Positions 1 through 8,599 of a DNA stretch of 64,000 nt are shown here, in pieces (positions within the stretch are counted from its first letter, which is position 1; each line of letters begins with the position of its first letter). The translations under genes were made by a program, and so were the position numbers. The DNA comes from JAYQKL01 sp038142705 (lineage in GTDB: Bacteria; Pseudomonadota; Alphaproteobacteria; RS24). The notes beneath the pieces are model-generated. The model saw only the letters and a program-made list of their open reading frames with translations, made no database searches and was not told the DNA's origin. The DNA is taken from positions 992,001 through 1,056,000 of the forward strand of contig OZ244224.1 of NCBI GenBank assembly GCA_965217015.1, in the 5' to 3' direction.

Positions 1-84
1 AGATGTATTCGGCATGAACACAATGGCCGCGCCAGCAATGCTTAACAGCAAAGACTTTGCAGCCCTTAGAACAATCTTATTCAT
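1..84 (-). CDS. N-terminus of a secreted protein (partial, runs off window)
   Basis: Only the first 28 codons are visible. They read as a signal peptide: MNKIV, a basic segment, then a hydrophobic stretch (LLLSIAGAAIVFM). The ATG at 84 is preceded by a strong ribosome binding site (AGGGAGGG at about -5 to -13), so the start is well supported. It follows the RND exporter gene in the same direction with a 33-bp gap and is probably the next gene of that operon. In comparable exporter operons this place is often taken by DUF1329 or DUF1302 family envelope proteins, but too little is seen here to say. Confidence 0.6.
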   Translation of the reverse strand, partial: MNKIVLRAAKSLLLSIAGAAIVFMPNTS

Positions 85-117
85 AGCACCCTCCCTTCAA
101 GGTTAAGTTGTTCAACA

Positions 118-2481
118 TCACATAACCCTGTTTATATTTTGTTGAGTTATGAACTTGGGTTTGAAAATCCGTATCCATGCTGGCACAAGCAAAAGCGCCG
201 CAATCGCGTTCAAAGCAAGCATGACGCAGAGCAATAAAGCCGCATCTGCCTGGAAACGCAGACTTGAAACGAATTTCCAAATAATCACACCACAAACAAG
301 TGTGATAGCGGTGAAGCAAATCGCTAGCCCAGCAGAGCGCAAGGCAGAACGAATTGCGTCGTCTAAATTATTCCCATTTTTGGCCGCCATCTCTCTGATG
401 CGGTCCATCATATAAATGGAATAGTCAATCCCGACCCCAACACCAATCGCGATAATGGGCACTGTATTGGTGTTGATACCAATATCCGCGATACCCATAT
501 AGGCATAGGTCAGCGTGGTCGCAAAAGTCATCATGGCCAACATGAGGAACCCTGAATGGAAGGTCATATAGAAGATGGTCACAAAGGCAAAAATCAGGAG
601 TAAGACCAGTGGCAGAACAACCATATTGGTTTCAAAGGCCGCTTCATTCCCTGCCGCCGTCACACCAATAATCCCGCCAGCTAACTCAAATCTAAGACCC
701 TCAACCTGATTGGCTGGATCGTTAATCCAAGTTTTCAGCATATGAAAGGCGCGGCGAATGGTTGTGCCTTTGTGGTCTTTATAAAAAACCACAATACTGG
801 CTTCATCTTCATCGGGTGAGACAAATTCTTGCAAGGCACCCGGAATGGGGCTTGATGCCATATAGGTAAATAAAAGGCCGCCCGCATAGGCCGGATCATC
901 GGGTATATAGAGCCATCGAGGGTCATCAGAGTGAATCAATCGGTTCACCTGCTCAACCAAAGAGGGCAAAGCCTTAACCCCACCCACCACGGGATCCGTC
1001 ATCATATATGTTTGCAAAGATTTAATCGCCCGCAAAACCTCAGGGCGTTTCATACCACCCGGCTCATCAGTTCGTGCCACCACAATCAGCTCTTCCGAAC
1101 CTGGAAACAACTCATTAATCGCCTTGGCCGATACATTATAATCATGATTGCGATATAAAATAGGCGAGCCAGGCTCCGACTCGCCGATTTGAACGCGCGA
1201 TGCATAAATCCCGCCAATAATGGTCAAAACCAAAAGGCTTACCAGCGTAATGACAGATGTTTTTGGCACCACGAGGCGCTCTCCAACCATCGACATAAGC
1301 CGCATAATGGGATTGTTGCGATTGTTAATCACTTTTTGTTTTGGAATGAGGCTCAGCATCAGCGGCACCGCAATCAGCACAGTGACAACCACGCTTAACG
1401 CCCAAAGCGATGCATAATGCGCGAGCTTCGTGTTAATCGGGATTGACCCCAGAGAAATTAGAAAAATGCCTGTCGCATCAGAAACAACACCCAAAGAACC
1501 AGGACGGAACAATCCCTCGAAAGTACGGCGCGCAGCCTCCGAGCCTGTTTCAGAGGCGTCCAGCTCATCATTATAACGCTGGACAAGCTGCACACCATGC
1601 GATAACGCCCGCGCCGAGACCAAAAACGGTATCACCATTGTGAGCGGGTCGAGATTATAACCGAGCAGAGAAATCACCCCCAAGCCCCAAATACTTGAAA
1701 TTGTGATACCAATCAGCGGAACGAGAATGGCGTAAAAACGACGGAAATAAACCACCAATAGAGCCAGTAAAATTGCGGCTGTGAGTAAGAAAATTTGGAT
1801 AACTTCGAGTAAATAGGAATGCACCCAACCAACCAAAACAGGCTGCCCAGCCGCATAAATTTTCACGCCCTTCGCCAGTTGGGCGTCCTCAAGCATTTCA
1901 CGAATTTTCGCAAAAACCTCTGGGTAGTTCAGCCGACCTTCATTTAAGGTACCTTTAATCAAAGCCGCCTTTAAATTTGGCGAGACCATAATACCGAAAA
2001 CCTGCGGGTTGGCCTTAACCGCCTGGCGCATAGCTTCCAATTCCCCTTCAGAATAACCCTGTTTTAACGGGTCATAATAGGGCTCGGAATTAATATCCCC
2101 TTCTGATGTCAACCACACTTTCCGGGTGGTTCGGTGGGTCAGACTTTTAATCAGATTGTGGTTAATGCTGGGCAGGCTATCGACTGAATTGGTTAAATCA
2201 TCAACCAAACGCAGGGTTTTATTTGTGAAAATATCCCCCTCTTCAACCTCCACCGCAATAATGACATTATTCGCCCCGCCAAAACTATCCCGCACTTCAT
2301 TATGAAGCTGAATATAGGGGTGCTTTTGCGGCAAAAGGTCAGCAAATTCTGAATACATTTTCAACGCTGGAATTTGTATTGCAAAATAAACCGTCAAAAG
2401 CAAAATTGCGCTGAGGGAAAGGCGCGGATTGTTGAAAATACCGCGCTCAATTTTGACCAAAATACTCGAAAGAAAATTCAC
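118..2481 (-). CDS. RND superfamily (MMPL-type) exporter
   Basis: A 787-residue inner-membrane transporter of the RND/MMPL class. The order is one TM helix (about 15-38), a large periplasmic domain, a block of TM helices (about 225-380), a second helix near 410-430, a second periplasmic domain, and a final TM block (about 625-780). The motif GVGVGIDYSIYMMDRI near 690 is typical of the second MMPL repeat. RND pumps of this type move lipids, hydrophobic compounds or drugs by proton antiport. The gene follows a YCF48-like lipoprotein gene with a 13-bp gap and is probably co-transcribed from the sigma-54-like promoter upstream of that gene. The substrate is not visible. The divergent XylR-type activator suggests an aromatic or solvent-like inducer, which is inference. 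Confidence 0.85.
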   Translation of the reverse strand: MNFLSSILVKIERGIFNNPRLSLSAILLLTVYFAIQIPALKMYSEFADLLPQKHPYIQLHNEVRDSFGGANNVIIAVEVEEGDIFTNKTLRLVDDLTNSVDSLPSINHNLIKSLTHRTTRKVWLTSEGDINSEPYYDPLKQGYSEGELEAMRQAVKANPQVFGIMVSPNLKAALIKGTLNEGRLNYPEVFAKIREMLEDAQLAKGVKIYAAGQPVLVGWVHSYLLEVIQIFLLTAAILLALLVVYFRRFYAILVPLIGITISSIWGLGVISLLGYNLDPLTMVIPFLVSARALSHGVQLVQRYNDELDASETGSEAARRTFEGLFRPGSLGVVSDATGIFLISLGSIPINTKLAHYASLWALSVVVTVLIAVPLMLSLIPKQKVINNRNNPIMRLMSMVGERLVVPKTSVITLVSLLVLTIIGGIYASRVQIGESEPGSPILYRNHDYNVSAKAINELFPGSEELIVVARTDEPGGMKRPEVLRAIKSLQTYMMTDPVVGGVKALPSLVEQVNRLIHSDDPRWLYIPDDPAYAGGLLFTYMASSPIPGALQEFVSPDEDEASIVVFYKDHKGTTIRRAFHMLKTWINDPANQVEGLRFELAGGIIGVTAAGNEAAFETNMVVLPLVLLLIFAFVTIFYMTFHSGFLMLAMMTFATTLTYAYMGIADIGINTNTVPIIAIGVGVGIDYSIYMMDRIREMAAKNGNNLDDAIRSALRSAGLAICFTAITLVCGVIIWKFVSSLRFQADAALLLCVMLALNAIAALLLVPAWIRIFKPKFITQQNINRVM

Positions 2482-2494
2482 TGTAATACCCTAT

Positions 2495-3490
2495 TTATTC
2501 ATTTGTATTCGTTGTTTGATTTGCTGAGGCGGCTGAACTGGCCATGCTGATTTTGGTGGCCAAAGCCTGCCCGCCCAAATAGATTGCATCTTCATGCCCC
2601 GCAATGGCGCGCAAATAACCAAATGTGGTCACACCAATATCGGCGTCCACCCATGCATCACCCGCATAGCGCAAAAAGGTTCCAGAATTGCCGATGGCAT
2701 AAATCTCGCCCGCAACTTTCTGAATTCGGTAAATTGGTGCTTCGCTCGCGACAACCTCCTCAGACCAGCTTTGGCCGCCATCAGAGGTTTTCAAAATGTC
2801 ACCACTCAGGCCACCAACCCAACCTGTTTGCTCATCTAGGAAATAGCTTGAGAGCGGATAAAAATCATAAGGTGTTGAGGCAAGATTGTCCCAACTCTCA
2901 CCCGCATTGGTTGTTTTCATCAAAGTGCCAAACTCGCCAACAGCAAAGCCCGTCTTTTGATTAACAAAACCCAACTCGGTCAAAAACGCATCTTCATAAG
3001 TAGAGAAATCCTGCCAGCTTGCCCCTTTATCCGTGCTTTTGAACAAGGTTGAAAAACTGGCGGCCAACCATAAATTACCATCAGGGGCGCACTCAATCGC
3101 TTGCAGTGTTTCTTCCGTGTCAACTGGCTTGGCTTGCCAGCTGCCCGTCGTCTCACGCGCCCAAACATCGCCATCTAAGCTCAACGCATAGACTGAATTA
3201 TCCGGACATAAAGTAACATCAATAAAGCTTGGATAAGCCCCAAATGACCCAAGCTGGCTGCGCGCAATGTTTTCACCAGCACCCGCATATTCAAGAACCA
3301 GCCCATCACCGCCAACAAAAATCGCGGTTTGGTCAGGCAGCACCACAACATCTTGAATAACATCAGTTCGGCGTATATTTTCTTCTAAAGTCTTTTCAAC
3401 CCCTTGCATCTCAAGAGGTGCTTCGCATGCAATTAAAACAAACGGCAGACACATTACGCCTGTAAAGCGTTTTAACCCTGTAAATCCCAC
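2495..3490 (-). CDS. YCF48-like beta-propeller lipoprotein
   Basis: A predicted lipoprotein with repeated BNR/YCF48-like blades (for example TTNAGESW, TSDGGQSWSE, STDKGASWQDF), about 331 residues. I place the start at the GTG at 3490: GGAGGG lies 7 bases upstream, and the protein then begins with a short basic region, a hydrophobic stretch and a lipobox (LIAC). A longer in-frame start at 3523 exists but would put 11 polar residues before the signal peptide. The family is named after a photosystem II assembly factor. In non-phototrophs such proteins are often encoded beside RND/MMPL exporters, as here, and may act as an envelope partner of the pump. That role is inferred from context. Confidence 0.75.
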   Translation of the reverse strand: MGFTGLKRFTGVMCLPFVLIACEAPLEMQGVEKTLEENIRRTDVIQDVVVLPDQTAIFVGGDGLVLEYAGAGENIARSQLGSFGAYPSFIDVTLCPDNSVYALSLDGDVWARETTGSWQAKPVDTEETLQAIECAPDGNLWLAASFSTLFKSTDKGASWQDFSTYEDAFLTELGFVNQKTGFAVGEFGTLMKTTNAGESWDNLASTPYDFYPLSSYFLDEQTGWVGGLSGDILKTSDGGQSWSEEVVASEAPIYRIQKVAGEIYAIGNSGTFLRYAGDAWVDADIGVTTFGYLRAIAGHEDAIYLGGQALATKISMASSAASANQTTNTNE

Positions 3491-3573
3491 TTTTACTCCC
3501 TCCAAATATGACGTCATCGCCATTATTTGTTTTATGAATTCATGTTTGCTTGCCGCAAATCTTGCTAAACTTA

Positions 3574-3589
3574 TGCATTATCTGTGCCA
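3574..3589 (-). promoter_or_regulatory. Sigma-54 (-24/-12) promoter candidate for the exporter operon
   Basis: On the minus strand the sequence TGGCACAGATAATGCA matches the -24/-12 consensus TGGCAC-N5-TTGCA at all but one position and keeps the invariant GG-N10-GC spacing. Transcription would start about 70 bases upstream of the lipoprotein GTG. A sigma-54 activator of the XylR/DmpR family is encoded divergently starting at 3804, which makes the site credible. Confidence 0.65.
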
Positions 3590-3610
3590 TTTTTTTCAGA
3601 CGCACACCAT

Positions 3611-3674
3611 ATTTTTCACAAGATAAATTTATCATATATAAATCAATATGTTATAAATTTTTAAGGTGAAAAAT
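3611..3674. promoter_or_regulatory. Inverted repeats in the divergent region, possible enhancer sites
   Basis: The 313-bp AT-rich stretch 3491-3803 between the lipoprotein and the XylR-type regulator has no gene. It holds a perfect 9-bp inverted repeat ATTTTTCAC (3611-3619) / GTGAAAAAT (3666-3674) and a perfect 12-bp palindrome GATAAATTTATC (3622-3633). They lie 20-100 bp upstream of the sigma-54-like -24 element, where an enhancer-binding protein could bind. AT-rich DNA gives palindromes by chance, so this is tentative. Confidence 0.35.
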
Positions 3675-3803
3675 TTTAGTAAATTTCAATTAAAATGCAT
3701 CAAACAGTCCAATTTATATAAAAATTTATTTTGACCTTTTGATAAAAATGACTTTCAATATTACTGAAAAGATTAAATTTGGAAGTTTGGTAAGGGGTTC
3801 AAC

Positions 3804-5687
3804 ATGTCTTCGTCGGATAAAATCACGGGTTTTGATAACCCGCCACCAAACGAAAACAGTATATCTGGCCGCGATTTACTCTCTTCCTCAAATCATAAAA
3901 CCTCAGACATGCCTGACATTAGCGACTTATCAGAGCGGATTAAATTTGCGCCCGATAAGGGCCATATTTGGTTTGACCAGCGGCGCATGTTTTTGTTACA
4001 CAGCCGCGCTTTTGGGGCATTGCGGCAAAATATGATTGAAAATACCGGCGCGTCTATGGCGCGGGCTATTTTGATGCGCGCTGGCTATACAGCTGGTTCC
4101 GTTGATGCAGAAATGGCGACACGCGTGCGCAAAAATGATGATTTATTTGATGTCTTTTCTGTCGGCCCACAAATGCATGCCCTTTTAGGCGTGACGCTGG
4201 CTGAATGTGTGGATTTTGATGTTGATGTCAGCAAGGGCAAATTTACTTCAGAATATATCTGGCATGACAGTATTGAAGATGATGCGCATTTGCGGTTTTT
4301 TGACATTGGCCCCGATCCGGTTTGCTGGTTCCAAATCGGTTATGCGAGCGGCTTTTCATCTGTTTTTATTGGTCGCCAAATTATCTACAAGGAAGTTGAA
4401 TGCCGCGCACAAGGCTATAAACATTGCCGCATTGTTGGCAAAACCTATGAAGAATGGGATGACGCCAGTGATGAAATGGCCATCTTGCAGCCACATCTGC
4501 AGAACTTCAACCAAGAGGCAGCTGAGAAAAAATCACTTTCTTTAGACGAGCCAACAAAAAGCATACCGAGTATTTTGCCAGACCGCAAAGCCGTTATGCC
4601 ATTAAGCGGCAAAAGCCCGATTAACACATCAGATGAAAATTTCATCGGCGTGTCACCCGGTTTCCAAATTGCTTTTAACAAATTACGCAAAGTCGCCAAA
4701 ACCGATGCAACGGTTTTATTTTTGGGAGATAGCGGCGTTGGGAAAGAAATTTTTGCGAAAAAATTACACAAGATATCGCATCGCTCTGATAAGCCTTTCA
4801 TCGCCGTAAATTGCGCCGCTATTCCAGAAGACTTAATTGAAGCCGAGCTTTTTGGCGTTGAAAAAGGGGCCTATACAGGCGCGGTTTCCTCTCGCAAAGG
4901 CCGCTTTGAGCGCGCTGATGGCGGCACCTTATTCCTTGATGAAATCGGCACACTCAGCCTATCTGCACAGGGCAAATTATTGCGTGCCTTACAAGAAAAA
5001 GAGTTTGAGCGCGTCGGCGATGAACAGACCCGAAAGGTCAATACACGCGTGGTTGCGGCGACCAATCAAAACCTGCTTGATGAGGTAAAGGCCGGCACTT
5101 TCCGCGAGGATCTTTATTTCCGCCTGAATGTATTTCCAGTGAATATACCCCCGCTTTCCGCGCGGCGTCCGGATATTCCATTATTGATTGACCATTTCTT
5201 CAAACATTTTTCTGAAACCCATGGCCGCACCCCAACCGGTTTTTCCGAGCGCGCTATTCACGCGCTTTTCACCTATGACTGGCCAGGCAATATTCGCGAA
5301 ATGGAAAACATGATTGAACGCGCGGTTATTTTGGTTGAGCCCGGCATGCCTATTGATATCCAGCATTTGTTCACATCGGGTGAAAAAATTGACACTTATA
5401 TGATGACTGTCCGCAATAATGGGCAGCTGGATACATTTAACCCTGAAGACGAAATTAAAAACGCGCAGCTTGCAGAAAGCGAAGCGCCTGAAACACTGCA
5501 AACAATGGACGATGTCTTATCAAAAATTGTTAGCTCGGATATGGGGCTGGAACAATTGGAAAGCGAGATTTTGAAAAAAGCTGTTGATGAAGCCAAAGGG
5601 AATTTATCAAAAGCTGCGCGCATGCTCGGCATCACCCGCCCGCAACTGGCCTATCGATTGAAGAAATCAGAACAAGGCGAACTCTAA
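3804..5687 (+). CDS. XylR/DmpR-type sigma-54-dependent transcriptional activator
   Basis: A 627-residue enhancer-binding protein. The N-terminal XylR_N plus V4R effector domain spans about residues 45-220 and includes the V4R cysteine pattern ECRAQGYKHC. The AAA+ domain spans about 280-520, with a Walker A variant GDSGVGKE, the sigma-54 contact loop as GAYTGA instead of the usual GAFTGA, and Walker B GGTLFLDEI. The C-terminal Fis-type helix-turn-helix is at about 590-620 (LSKAARMLGITRPQLAYRL). Relatives sense aromatics such as phenol or toluene directly through the N-terminal domain. It is divergent from the exporter operon, which has a sigma-54-like promoter, and next to a decayed XylG-like gene, so it may once have controlled a meta-cleavage pathway. 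A GAYTGA loop is functional in some family members. Confidence 0.92.
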   Translation: MSSSDKITGFDNPPPNENSISGRDLLSSSNHKTSDMPDISDLSERIKFAPDKGHIWFDQRRMFLLHSRAFGALRQNMIENTGASMARAILMRAGYTAGSVDAEMATRVRKNDDLFDVFSVGPQMHALLGVTLAECVDFDVDVSKGKFTSEYIWHDSIEDDAHLRFFDIGPDPVCWFQIGYASGFSSVFIGRQIIYKEVECRAQGYKHCRIVGKTYEEWDDASDEMAILQPHLQNFNQEAAEKKSLSLDEPTKSIPSILPDRKAVMPLSGKSPINTSDENFIGVSPGFQIAFNKLRKVAKTDATVLFLGDSGVGKEIFAKKLHKISHRSDKPFIAVNCAAIPEDLIEAELFGVEKGAYTGAVSSRKGRFERADGGTLFLDEIGTLSLSAQGKLLRALQEKEFERVGDEQTRKVNTRVVAATNQNLLDEVKAGTFREDLYFRLNVFPVNIPPLSARRPDIPLLIDHFFKHFSETHGRTPTGFSERAIHALFTYDWPGNIREMENMIERAVILVEPGMPIDIQHLFTSGEKIDTYMMTVRNNGQLDTFNPEDEIKNAQLAESEAPETLQTMDDVLSKIVSSDMGLEQLESEILKKAVDEAKGNLSKAARMLGITRPQLAYRLKKSEQGEL

Positions 5688-5696
5688 AAGCTGGCC

Positions 5697-5820
5697 TTAA
5701 CCCCCATCATCTTCATCATCGAAAGGCAGAATCGTACAACAAGGGCCAAAAATTTCTTCCCGCACCACGCTGCAGTCATCGGTAAGCCTGGTCCAAAAGG
5801 TTGACTAACCTCATACGCCT
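5697..5820 (-). pseudogene. Relic of 2-hydroxymuconic semialdehyde dehydrogenase (XylG/DmpC-like)
   Basis: Read on the minus strand, the spacer between the XylR-type regulator and the sulfatase encodes TFWTRLTDDC followed by SVVREEIFGPCC and TILPFDDEDD, ending at TAA (5697-5699). This matches the conserved C-terminal segment of XylG/DmpC aldehyde dehydrogenases, where the order is VQPTxWTGL, then VVREEIFGPCC, then PFD. Upstream the frame breaks with stops at the place where VQP should be, and the last 80 or so residues of the enzyme are missing. So this is a degraded fragment of about 35 codons. Its presence beside a XylR/DmpR-type regulator suggests loss of a meta-cleavage (catechol) pathway. 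Confidence 0.7.
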
Positions 5821-5962
5821 TTCTGTAAATCAGCCATTACGAATAGCATCATAAGCCTATAATTAGGCTATCGATGGAAAAATTAGGAAAATAATGAATT
5901 AATAAATTCATTAACTGAAAAGAAATTTACCTCAAACCATTAATTTCTTCCACAATAATAAA

Positions 5963-8290
5963 TTATTCCAAATGTATTACAACTTTTTCTAAGGCTTCCG
6001 GGTCTATAGCAAATGGCGCTTTGTATGTGCCGACAACAGTCGTGCCAGTATCAGCGCCGATGTCAAATGTGTCCTCAATTGAAAACGCATTAGGAATGGT
6101 CTCGCGCAAAACACCACGAGCTGTTTCCTGGCCGTTTATTGCAATAACACCCACACCGCCATTATTCTCTTTGTTCTTTTCAAACCGGAAAGTGACGACA
6201 GACTCCCCAGCTGCAAGCTCAGTATCACTCTTAATCAAAATGTGGTCTTCATTATATAAATTATAGGCAAATACAGGATATCCCTTATCGATATAAAAAC
6301 TATACCCACCTGTGACACCACCTGCGGCGACCATAACGCCGGACAAATCCTTTCCGTCTGTTACAAAAGCCTCAATGCCAAAATTTTTGTTTTTCACTGA
6401 CGGTGAGAGCGCCTCAGGGACACGCACAGCACCACGCGGATAAAATTCGACCTTCTTGTCTTTTACGGCAGATTTGTTCATCTGTGCCCTGAACCGCGTA
6501 CGCCGGTCCGGATCCAATGGGAAAACACCATATTTGCGTGCTTCAACCTCCCAAAGTTCCTGCAACGCCTTTAGCTTCTCAGGGTATTTGGAGGCCAAGT
6601 CTTTGCTCTGCGAGAAGTCCTCGGCAACATGATAAAGGCGCCAGACATCATCTTCTAATCGACCAGGTACTGGCTTTTGCCAAGGTTGAATATGATTGTG
6701 GATTGTAGCAGCTTTCCAACCATCACTATAAATACCCCGATTACCCCAGATTTCATAATATTGTGTCGTGCGTTTAGATTTTGCCTCTGGTTTATCAATG
6801 GCATATTTAAGACTGATGCCGTCATGGGGTTTTTGTTTTACCCCATCCACAAACTCCGGGGGCTCAATTTCGAGTAAATCAAGCACGGTCGGCACAACGT
6901 CAATAATATGTGAATATTGTTGGCGCACACCATTTTCAAATTTCTGGTTTGGGATAGAGGCAATGAATGGTACATGCGTTCCACCACCATCGACCTGATG
7001 CTTGTAGTAGGGGAATGGCGTATTACCAGCTGAGGCCCAGCCGGCATGATAATGTGGAACAGTGTTCGGGCCACCCCACTCATCAAAAAACTTATAATTC
7101 TGCTCCAGACTTGCTTCCTTGCTGTTAAACGAAAGCGCCTCATTATGTAGCCCGGCAACGCCACCTTCTGCACTTGCCCCATTATCGGAAGTGATAATGA
7201 TTATCGTGTTGTCCAATTCACCAATATCGTCCAGATATTCTATGATCCGACCAAATTCATAATCCGTATGCTCGAGTTGTGCAGCAAACACTTCCATCTG
7301 GCGCGCAAACATAATTTGCTCTTCCTGCGTCAGGGAGTCCCATGCTGGGATTTCTTTTGCGCGCGGCGACAATTGCGTACCTTCTGGAACTAAGCCGAGT
7401 TTGATTTGTCTGGCGAGAGTCGCTTCACGCAGTTTATCCCAACCCATATCGAATTTACCCTTATATTTTTCAATATAAGATTTGGGTGCATGGTGAGGTG
7501 CGTGTACAGCCCCCGTTGACCAGTAAATAAAAAACGGCTTGTCTCGATTGGCCGCCCGCAACCCACCAACATATTCAATTGCCTTTTCAGCAATATCAGT
7601 GGTCAGGAAGTAATCCTCTCTGTTTTCCGCTGGCTCAATCGGTGTGTGGTCAGCCCACATTGCTGGGTGGAAGTGATGCGCTTCACCACCAAGAAAACCG
7701 TAAAAACGTTCAAACCCTTGTCCAGATGGCCATAAATCAAAAGGGCCGGCGACGCTTGCATCTGACATCGGGGTTTGGTCCCATTTACCAAAAGCGTAAG
7801 TCGCATAACCTTCTTGTTTTAACACAGCCCCTAAAGAAGCAGTTTTTTTAGGAATTTGACCAAAATAACCTGGAAACCCTGCTGGTGACATAATATGGCT
7901 ACCCATGGAAACGCTATGGTGATTGCGGCCAGCTAGTAGAGCTGCTCTGGCAGGCGAGCATAAAGGGACTGAATGAAAATCAGAAAAAACCAAACCCTGA
8001 TTGGCTATTTTTTGAACTGTTGGGGTGTTGATTATACTGCCATACGGAGATAATTGGGCGTAACCAGCATCATCCAGCAACCAAATCAATACATTGGGCG
8101 CGCCTTTTGCAGGAACTGGTCGTTCTGGCCAAGCTGGTTGAGACTCATCCCGCGTACGCCCTATCACGCCAGAGAAATCATCTGATGATTTATCAGTCAA
8201 GGGCATCTTTGATTGATCATGATTATTTGGTTCATCACAAGCAAAAAGAGCAAACACCAGACCAAAGACAATAAATATGTTTTTTTTCAT
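5963..8290 (-). CDS. Arylsulfatase, lipoprotein
   Basis: A type I sulfatase of about 775 residues. The catalytic signature is LCSPARAALLAGR, whose cysteine would be converted to formylglycine. Metal-binding and fold motifs include NVLIWLLDDAGY near the N-terminus and IIIITSDNGAS in the middle. The N-terminus MKKNIFIVFGLVFALFAC is a lipoprotein signal with cysteine at the lipobox, so the enzyme should be anchored in the periplasm. I use the ATG at 8290; a TTG four codons earlier is less likely. A C-terminal beta-rich extension brings it to the size of large bacterial arylsulfatases. No formylglycine-generating enzyme gene is seen in the window. A TTGTGCAACAT operator-like site lies about 135 bp upstream. 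Confidence 0.88.
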   Translation of the reverse strand: MKKNIFIVFGLVFALFACDEPNNHDQSKMPLTDKSSDDFSGVIGRTRDESQPAWPERPVPAKGAPNVLIWLLDDAGYAQLSPYGSIINTPTVQKIANQGLVFSDFHSVPLCSPARAALLAGRNHHSVSMGSHIMSPAGFPGYFGQIPKKTASLGAVLKQEGYATYAFGKWDQTPMSDASVAGPFDLWPSGQGFERFYGFLGGEAHHFHPAMWADHTPIEPAENREDYFLTTDIAEKAIEYVGGLRAANRDKPFFIYWSTGAVHAPHHAPKSYIEKYKGKFDMGWDKLREATLARQIKLGLVPEGTQLSPRAKEIPAWDSLTQEEQIMFARQMEVFAAQLEHTDYEFGRIIEYLDDIGELDNTIIIITSDNGASAEGGVAGLHNEALSFNSKEASLEQNYKFFDEWGGPNTVPHYHAGWASAGNTPFPYYKHQVDGGGTHVPFIASIPNQKFENGVRQQYSHIIDVVPTVLDLLEIEPPEFVDGVKQKPHDGISLKYAIDKPEAKSKRTTQYYEIWGNRGIYSDGWKAATIHNHIQPWQKPVPGRLEDDVWRLYHVAEDFSQSKDLASKYPEKLKALQELWEVEARKYGVFPLDPDRRTRFRAQMNKSAVKDKKVEFYPRGAVRVPEALSPSVKNKNFGIEAFVTDGKDLSGVMVAAGGVTGGYSFYIDKGYPVFAYNLYNEDHILIKSDTELAAGESVVTFRFEKNKENNGGVGVIAINGQETARGVLRETIPNAFSIEDTFDIGADTGTTVVGTYKAPFAIDPEALEKVVIHLE

Positions 8291-8423
8291 TTTAGAACCC
8301 AAACCCTATCACCGGAACAAAAAATTCACGACATCCAAAAGGAGACAAACTTCCAAAGTTTTTAAATATTTTTGCTTATAATGACATTACAAAGCATAAA
8401 ATGACCATATCAGAGGCAACATA

Positions 8424-8434
8424 TTGTGCAACAT
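8424..8434. promoter_or_regulatory. GntR/FadR-type operator candidate upstream of sulfatase
   Basis: TTGTGCAACAT fits TNGTNNNACNA except for the last base context and is the same motif found before the other sulfatase, the TonB receptor, the ADH/SDR pair and the E2/ASST pair. It sits in the 309-bp AT-rich spacer 8291-8599, which otherwise holds no gene that I can see. Confidence 0.5.
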
Positions 8435-8599
8435 TTATTTATATTAAAAATATAATTGAATGAGTTTATATATCGATATAATCAAGAAAAATTGAATGAT
8501 ATTTAATGAATCTATTTGAATTTAGTCTCAATAATTTTCTTCTATCATTCAACAATTATAGAATTATATTTCATAAAATAATACCACCAAAGAGGCTAT

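Noticed and set aside
108..118. TTGTTCAACAT between the RND gene stop and the next gene
   Set aside because: It fits the GntR-type motif but overlaps the stop codon inside an apparent operon with no promoter in sight, so it is probably chance. It is not counted among the ten sites.
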